A DNA stretch of 64,000 nucleotides from Streptomyces sp. 35G-GA-8 (GTDB lineage Bacteria; Actinomycetota; Actinomycetes; Streptomycetales; Streptomycetaceae). Made by a program: the position numbers and the translations under genes. Location: NCBI RefSeq assembly GCF_023534745.1, contig NZ_JAMHJQ010000002.1, positions 655,614 through 719,613 of the forward strand. The letters are read 5' to 3'. Under the pieces are notes generated by a model. That model did no database searches and was not told the DNA's origin. It saw nothing but the letters and a program-made list of their open reading frames with translations. Of the stretch, positions 59,449 to 64,000 are shown piece by piece (the stretch's first letter is position 1; each line of letters starts with the position of its first letter).

Positions 59449-59661
59449 TCACGCAGACTCGACCCCCACAAATGACTCGCGGAGGTACTCGTGAACCGCT
59501 TGCTCCGGAACCCGGAATGACCTGCCCACCCGGATCGCCGGCAGATGACCGCTGTGCACCAAGCGGTACACGGTCATCTTCGACACTCGCATCACTGAGG
59601 CGACTTCCGCCACGGTAAGGAACTTGACCTCGTTGAGAGGCCTCTCGCTGCCAGCAGCCAT
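59449..59661 (-). CDS. bdtA: Small HTH excisionase-type DNA-binding protein (BdtA-like)
   Basis: A 70-residue MerR/excisionase-like winged helix: VKFLTVAEVASVMRVSKMTVYRLVHSGHLPAIRVGRSFRV and a short C-terminus (VHEYLRESFVGVESA). The position and sequence correspond to S. coelicolor SCO3328, which I recall as the BldD target bdtA; the symbol rests on that synteny. The ATG giving MAAGSERPLNEV is preferred, with AGGTGGG just upstream. Confidence 0.82.
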   Translation of the reverse strand: MAAGSERPLNEVKFLTVAEVASVMRVSKMTVYRLVHSGHLPAIRVGRSFRVPEQAVHEYLRESFVGVESA

Positions 59662-59789
59662 GACCCACCTGTACCTTCCGCACGCGACGGCCACCGGCTT
59701 CCCCTCCGGTAACTCTTCGTCGCTGTGCGCTCACTCACCAGACTAGGGGCGGGTGATGCGAGTGGGGAAGAGGAGCAGCCTTCAGCCGC

Positions 59790-60605
59790 CTACTGTGACA
59801 GACACGCCCGATTGAGTACATAGCGCGTAAGCGGCCGGTAGTAATCAGACCGCACGGCGTCATCGAGGGGAACGGCGACGGACACCCGCCCCTCCGCCTC
59901 CCCGACGAACAGCGCGGGGTCGTCCGTATCGGCGAGACCGATGGCCTCAATGCCCAGCTGACCTGCCCCGCAGACCCAGCCGTGATCCCCCACGACCAGC
60001 TCGGGCAGCGGGCCCCCGGACTCCGCCACGCCCTCCAGAGCCACCCGGACCGGCAGTGGTGAATGGGTGTGCGCGCCGGTCTCGCGCCCGGCGCATCGCA
60101 CGCCGGGCTCCCGCATCAGCGCGACTCCCCGTACGTAGTCAAGGTTGTACGTACGTACCCCGAACCGGGTCGTTATGTCGACAGATCGCCCCTGCGCGGG
60201 AGTGAGAACGAGACATCCCGCCGCCGACAAAGCGTCTGCGAGTCCCGCGTAGAACCCGAGCAGCCGATGCGGATGCCCCGTCCCGAGCAGCACCGGAGCC
60301 CTCCGCTCCGCCGCGGCTCCCAGCCGACCGGCGAACGCGTCCAGCGCGGTCAGCGTCCGCTCGGGGTCGATGACATCAGGACCCGACACATGATCGGAAT
60401 CAGCGGAAACTCCACACTTGTCGGCCATGAGCCTGAGCAAGTCCTGCTCATTCCATGCCCATTCCGGATCGAGTCCGAGCATCACCCGCGGATCGCGTGC
60501 GGCGAAGAGACGGTAGCTGCGCAGACTCTCCTCCCGCGAGGTGGCCACGGGTCCGGCCAGCCTGGCCGCCAGCAGATGCGCCCGCAGCGCTCCGGTGCTC
60601 AACAC
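59790..60605 (-). CDS. Conserved actinobacterial phosphatase-like protein
   Basis: A 271-residue protein conserved at this place in Streptomyces and usually labelled phosphatase. Seen: RDPRVMLGLDPEWAW, APVLLGTGHPHRLLGFYAGL (strand, loop, helix), VDITTRFGVRTYNLDYVRGVA, LPELVVGDHGWVCGAGQLG. The conserved GTGHPH and GDHGW may form an active site, but no characterised family is recognised. The GTG giving LSTGALRAHLLAARLAG was chosen; the frame is open further upstream without family-like sequence. Confidence 0.75.
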   Translation of the reverse strand: MLSTGALRAHLLAARLAGPVATSREESLRSYRLFAARDPRVMLGLDPEWAWNEQDLLRLMADKCGVSADSDHVSGPDVIDPERTLTALDAFAGRLGAAAERRAPVLLGTGHPHRLLGFYAGLADALSAAGCLVLTPAQGRSVDITTRFGVRTYNLDYVRGVALMREPGVRCAGRETGAHTHSPLPVRVALEGVAESGGPLPELVVGDHGWVCGAGQLGIEAIGLADTDDPALFVGEAEGRVSVAVPLDDAVRSDYYRPLTRYVLNRACLSQ

Positions 60606-60780
60606 CCGGTCGATCCTGCCGCTTACGGCACTCCGGCGGGCTGGAACCCCTGATTCACCGCACGGTTGGCGTAACGGCGGACCAGTGGACCGGCGACCCC
60701 GCACAACGGCGAACCGTCGAACAGGCGAACCGGCGAACCGTGACGGGAGGGAGCCGGGACCCGACGCGCCCCGCCGCCCG

Positions 60781-61953
60781 CTACGCCAGCAGCCCCCGCA
60801 GCGGGAACACCGCCTTGCGCGTCGCCAGCACCGCCTGGTCCAGCCGGTCCGCCGGATCGTATCCGGCCTCCCACGGCTGCCAGGCCGGCGTCCGCCCGTC
60901 CGTCATCCGCCCAGGACCCAGCTGCCGGGTCCGCGCGTACACCTCGTCCCGCCAGGACTCCGGCACCTCCGACAGCGGATCGATCGGCGCGTGCGCGGCG
61001 ATCCCCACCAGATGCGTCCAGGACCGGGGCACCACATCGACGACCGCGTACCCGCCGCCGCCCAGCGCGACCCACCGCCCGCCGTCCACATACTCGTGCA
61101 CCAGGTCATGGCAGGACGCCTGCACCGCACGCTGCGCGTCGAGCGACACCGCGAGATGCGCCAGCGGATCCTCGAAATGCGTATCCGCACCATGCTGTGT
61201 CACCAGCGCCTGCGGCCGGAAGTCCGCCAGCAGCTCGGGCACCACCGAGTGGAACGCCCGCAGCCAGCCCTCGTCCCCCGTCCCGGCCGGCAGCGCCACA
61301 TTCACCGCGCTGCCCTCGCCCGCGCCGCCGCCGGTCTCCTCCGCCCAGCCGGTCCCCGGGAACAGCGTCCGCGGGTGCTCATGCAGAGACACCGTCAGCA
61401 CCCGGGGGTCATCCCAGAACGCCGTCTGGACACCGTCCCCGTGATGCACATCCACATCGATGTACGCGACCCGCTCCGCGCCCAGCTCCAGAAGCCGCGC
61501 GATCGCGAGGGCCGCGTCGTTGTAGATACAGAACCCGGACGCCGCACCGGGCATGGCGTGATGCAGCCCGCCGGCGAAGTTCACGGCGTGCGCGGTCTCC
61601 CCGCGCCACACCGCCTCTGCCGCGCCGACCGACTGCCCGGCGATCAGCGCCGATGTCTCGTGCATCCCCGCGAAGGCCGGATCGTCCGGCGTGCCGAGGC
61701 CGTACGCCCCGTCGGCGCTGCGCGGATCCCGCGACACCCGCCGTACCGCGTCCACATACTCCTGCTGGTGGACGAGACGAAGCGTCGAATCCCCGGCGGC
61801 CGGCGCGGCCACCACGTCCGCCGCCCGATCCAGCCCGTACGCCCGCACCAACCCCATGGTCAGCACGAGCCGTACGGGATCCATCGGGTGGCTGGGCCCG
61901 AAGTCGTATCCCGTTACTGCGTCATCCCACATCAACCGTGCGCGGCCGCTCAT
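60781..61953 (-). CDS. acuC: AcuC-like histone-deacetylase-fold protein
   Basis: A 390-residue zinc deacetylase of the AcuC class. Active-site segments: NFAGGLHHAMPGAASGFCIY (His-His pair), VAYIDVDVHHGDGVQTAFWD (Asp/His zinc ligands), VTQHGADTHFEDPLAHL (second Asp), VALGGGGYAV (Tyr). AcuC-type enzymes deacetylate metabolic enzymes such as acetyl-CoA synthetase. The ATG giving SGRARLMWDD was chosen; a GTG 9 nt upstream is possible. Its 5' end overlaps the upstream MFS gene by about 32 bp. Confidence 0.92.
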   Translation of the reverse strand: MSGRARLMWDDAVTGYDFGPSHPMDPVRLVLTMGLVRAYGLDRAADVVAAPAAGDSTLRLVHQQEYVDAVRRVSRDPRSADGAYGLGTPDDPAFAGMHETSALIAGQSVGAAEAVWRGETAHAVNFAGGLHHAMPGAASGFCIYNDAALAIARLLELGAERVAYIDVDVHHGDGVQTAFWDDPRVLTVSLHEHPRTLFPGTGWAEETGGGAGEGSAVNVALPAGTGDEGWLRAFHSVVPELLADFRPQALVTQHGADTHFEDPLAHLAVSLDAQRAVQASCHDLVHEYVDGGRWVALGGGGYAVVDVVPRSWTHLVGIAAHAPIDPLSEVPESWRDEVYARTRQLGPGRMTDGRTPAWQPWEAGYDPADRLDQAVLATRKAVFPLRGLLA

Positions 61954-63127
61954 GCCCGCCACCGTATCGGTCCTGCCGCTCTCCGAACGAGCGGGCGTAC
62001 ACGAGCGTCACCAAAACCATCACCATCGGTACGAGCATCGCGCCCCGGTAGCTCCACAGGTCCCCGACCGCTCCCACCAGCGGCGATCCGATCAGGAAAC
62101 CCACGTAGTTGAAGATATTGAGCCGTGCCACGGCCGTGTCACTCGCGGCGGGAAACAGTCGCCCGGCCGCCGCGAACGTCTGCGGAACGATCACACACAG
62201 CCCGAGCCCGAGCATCGTGAACCCGACGATCCCCACCCAGGCGGCGGACGCCAGCGCCACCACCGCGAACCCGGCCCCCGCCAGCAGCGACCCGCACCGC
62301 ACGACAGCCACGGGACCGAACCGCCGCACACCCAGATCCCCGACCGCACGCCCCAGCAGTGTGGTGACCATATAGGCGTTGTACGGAACGGTCGCCAGCT
62401 CCTCCGAGCCACCGAGGACGTCCTGGAGGTACTTGGCGCTCCAGTTCGACACGGTGGAGTCACCGATATACGCGAAGGCCATGACGAGACAGAGAGGCAG
62501 CAGCAGCTTGAACGCGACCGGCTTGCTCGCGGCACCCGCCGAACCGCCGGCCTCCGCCGGGCCGGCCTCCGCGTCCGCGTACCACCTGCTGCCGATCAGC
62601 GCGGCCGGCAACAGCACGGCCACCACCGGGAGATACGACACCAGCAGCGGCAGATCCCAGTGCGCACCGGCCCAGGCCAACGAGGCCCCGGCAATCCCAC
62701 CGAGGCTGTACGCGGCGTGGAAACCGAGCATGATGCTCCGGCCGTACGCCCGCTGAAGACTCACCCCGAGCATGTTCATCGACGCGTCGAGCGCACCGAC
62801 CGACAGCCCGAACGCCGCCAGCGCGATGCCGAGCTGCCACACCTCGCCACCGGCCGCGGCACCGAGAAGCGCCAGCAGTACGAGGGGCTGCGCCCAGCGC
62901 AACACCACCCCGGGCCGCACCCGCGCGACCATCTTCTCCGTGACGACACTGCCGACACCGGCGAGAACCGGCACGGCGGCGAGGAAGGCGGGGAGGAGCG
63001 CGTCGGATATCCCGTACCGGTCCTGGATGGCGGGGATACGCGTCACGAGCAGGGCAAAGGTCACCCCCTGGACGAAGAAGCCCAGCGCCAGAGAGAGCCG
63101 ACCGTGCCGCAATCGCGCGTCTGTCAT
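61922..63127 (-). CDS. MFS transporter
   Basis: A 401-residue 12-helix transporter: LSLALGFFVQGVTFALLVTR as helix 1, ALDASMNMLGVSLQRAYGRS (motif-like loop), FHAAYSLGGIAGASLAWAG, AYIGDSTVSNWSAKYLQDVL, LNIFNYVGFLIGSPLVGA. Resembles YbjJ/fucose-permease-like MFS proteins; substrate unknown. It is co-directional with acuC, whose start lies within its last codons. TACGCT eight bases before the ATG suggests a leaderless start. Confidence 0.88.
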   Translation of the reverse strand: MTDARLRHGRLSLALGFFVQGVTFALLVTRIPAIQDRYGISDALLPAFLAAVPVLAGVGSVVTEKMVARVRPGVVLRWAQPLVLLALLGAAAGGEVWQLGIALAAFGLSVGALDASMNMLGVSLQRAYGRSIMLGFHAAYSLGGIAGASLAWAGAHWDLPLLVSYLPVVAVLLPAALIGSRWYADAEAGPAEAGGSAGAASKPVAFKLLLPLCLVMAFAYIGDSTVSNWSAKYLQDVLGGSEELATVPYNAYMVTTLLGRAVGDLGVRRFGPVAVVRCGSLLAGAGFAVVALASAAWVGIVGFTMLGLGLCVIVPQTFAAAGRLFPAASDTAVARLNIFNYVGFLIGSPLVGAVGDLWSYRGAMLVPMVMVLVTLVYARSFGERQDRYGGGHERPRTVDVG

Positions 63128-63242
63128 GGCGGGACAGCGTAGGACGCTCCTCTACCCATGGGTAGACAGATCACACAATGGAGCCCGCGACGGATTCCAC
63201 GGCTGATTCCGAGGCGGATCCCACGGCGGATCCGGACACGGA

Positions 63243-63887
63243 TCAGGCGAGCAGTCCCGGCAGTTCGGCCATGCTGCTGAAGTATCCGGTGGCGCCCGGG
63301 AGCCGGTCGGCCGGCGTCATCGACGTGAACGCGTACACATCCATGCCCGCGGCCCTGGCGGCCCGGACCCCGAGGGGACTGTCCTCCACCACCGCGCAGC
63401 GCTCGGGTGAGACACCCATGCGCTCGGCGGCATGGAGGAAAAGGTCGGGCGCGGGCTTGCCCCGCCCGACGTCCTGCGCGCTGAAGATGACGCTGTCCTC
63501 GAACCATCGGCTCAGCCCGGTCTTCCGATGCCCGACACGGATCCGCTCATGGCTCCCGGAGGAGGCGACACAGTAGGACACCCCGTCACCGGCCAGCTTC
63601 TCCAGCACCTCGGTCACACCGTCGACCGGCGCCAACTCCCGCTCGAAGGCGGCGAAGACACGGGCGTGCAAGGTGTCGTCGAAATCAGCGGGCAGAAGCT
63701 GACCGGTCCGCTCCTTCACCAGGTCATGGACGCGATGAACGGCGGCCCCCATGTAGTCCCGAAGGGAGTCCTCGTAGGAGGTGGGATGGCCGAGCTCGGT
63801 GAGATAGGCGGCCAGGATGGTGTTGGAGAGCGGCTCGCTGTCGACAAGGACGCCGTCATTGTCGAAGATGATCAATTCATAGCGCAT
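63243..63887 (-). CDS. HAD family phosphatase
   Basis: A 214-residue HAD-IA enzyme: ELIIFDNDGVLVDSEPLSN (motif I, Asp9 and Asp11), CVASSGSHERI (motif II), GKPAPDLFLHAAERMG (motif III lysine), CAVVEDSPLGVRAARAAGM (motif IV). Like beta-phosphoglucomutase / YcjU-type phosphatases. Between the MFS gene and the rRNA operon end. Confidence 0.92.
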   Translation of the reverse strand: MRYELIIFDNDGVLVDSEPLSNTILAAYLTELGHPTSYEDSLRDYMGAAVHRVHDLVKERTGQLLPADFDDTLHARVFAAFERELAPVDGVTEVLEKLAGDGVSYCVASSGSHERIRVGHRKTGLSRWFEDSVIFSAQDVGRGKPAPDLFLHAAERMGVSPERCAVVEDSPLGVRAARAAGMDVYAFTSMTPADRLPGATGYFSSMAELPGLLA

Positions 63888-63893
63888 ATACCG

Positions 63894-63899
63894 AGCCTA
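63894..63899 (-). promoter_or_regulatory. -10 element, leaderless start of the HAD phosphatase
   Basis: TAGGCT on the minus strand ends six bases before the ATG; no ribosome site is present. Confidence 0.5.
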
Positions 63900-63917
63900 A
63901 TATGGGTCCTGAACGCA

Positions 63918-63951
63918 GGAATGCCCCGCACCAAAAGGTACGGGGCATTCC
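63918..63951 (-). terminator. rRNA operon terminator
   Basis: Arms GGAATGCCCCGCACC / GGTACGGGGCATTCC, 15 bp with one G-U type mismatch, AAAA loop. It lies 10 bases past the 5S end. Confidence 0.88.
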
Positions 63952-63960
63952 CACAATAAT

Positions 63961-64000
63961 TGTTCGGCGGCGTCCTACTCTCCCACAGGGTCCCCCCTGC
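63961..64000 (-). rRNA. rrf: 5S ribosomal RNA, 3' end only
   Basis: Read on the minus strand, gcaggggggaccctgtggga and gagtaggacgccgccgaaca are the characteristic 3' half of a Streptomyces 5S rRNA (the last 40 of about 120 nt). The gene and probably a whole rRNA operon continue past the window edge. The exact 3' base is uncertain by two or three. Confidence 0.93.

Noticed and set aside
1-64000. CRISPR arrays, tRNA genes, IS transposases, phage genes
   Set aside because: No regularly spaced repeats with unique spacers, no tRNA cloverleaf signature, and no transposase, integrase or phage structural motif was seen.

Overview
The window reads as a chromosomal segment of a Streptomyces or very close relative. 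The DNA is GC-rich (codon third positions almost all G or C). It carries the developmental sigma factor gene bldN with its anti-sigma gene rsbN, a Rex-controlled hemACD operon, an actinobacterial-type proteasome beta subunit and an Scr1/DUF397 regulatory pair, and there is one TTA (bldA-dependent) codon. Gene order from hemD through hemC, hemA, rex, glutaredoxin, HAD hydrolase, bldN, rsbN, acyltransferase, epimerase, bS22-like protein, bdtA-like regulator and AcuC matches the order I know from S. coelicolor (SCO3317 to about SCO3331). No species can be named from sequence alone.

Layout. 1-14.7 kb is a cobalamin (B12) block. It holds a cobI-cobJ fusion (5' end outside the window), cobK, cbiD, cobM and cobL for corrin-ring methylation and reduction, then the CbtA/CbtB cobalt transporter under a clear cobalamin riboswitch, and a degenerate histidine-phosphatase paralogue. 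Inserted in this block are a 1456-residue trypsin / STAND-type NTPase / beta-propeller protein and a TetR-SDR pair with a shared operator. 14.8-25.4 kb holds a SpoIIE-type sensor phosphatase, small regulators, a GNAT / Mut7-C pair, a secreted protein, an SDR, RtcB and two DUF3558-type lipoproteins. 25.7-31.1 kb holds a DUF2637 membrane protein and two divergent tRNA ligases (archaeal-type class I LysRS and ArgRS).

31-46 kb is the accessory part. It has a gene remnant, a secreted propeller protein, a gene-free 1.6 kb stretch built from three copies of one repeat (two of them forming arms of about 440 bp of an inverted repeat), a TTA-containing VOC protein, an abaA/Scr1-like trio, an orphan proteasome beta subunit, an ArsR-SRPBCC module, an MFS-TetR module, a membrane-tethered HTH regulator, a frameshifted six-repeat wHTH protein and an STM4015-like protein. 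From 46.3 kb the conserved core resumes with hemB, hemD, hemC, hemA and rex, in which rex-hemA-hemC-hemD are joined by 4-bp overlaps under a Rex operator. The developmental cluster, AcuC/MFS and a HAD phosphatase follow. The window closes in the 3' end of a 5S rRNA gene read on the minus strand.

How it fits together. HemA to HemD make uroporphyrinogen III, and the methyltransferase half of the HemD fusion diverts it to precorrin-2, the substrate of the CobI/CobJ/CbiD/CobM/CobL/CobK enzymes at the other end of the window. The riboswitch lets B12 shut off cobalt uptake, and Rex ties tetrapyrrole flux to NADH/NAD+ balance. Recurrent stylistic features are short in-frame tandem repeats at gene ends, 4-bp stop/start overlaps and several probable leaderless starts. 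All functional calls rest on reading translated motifs; no database search was run.
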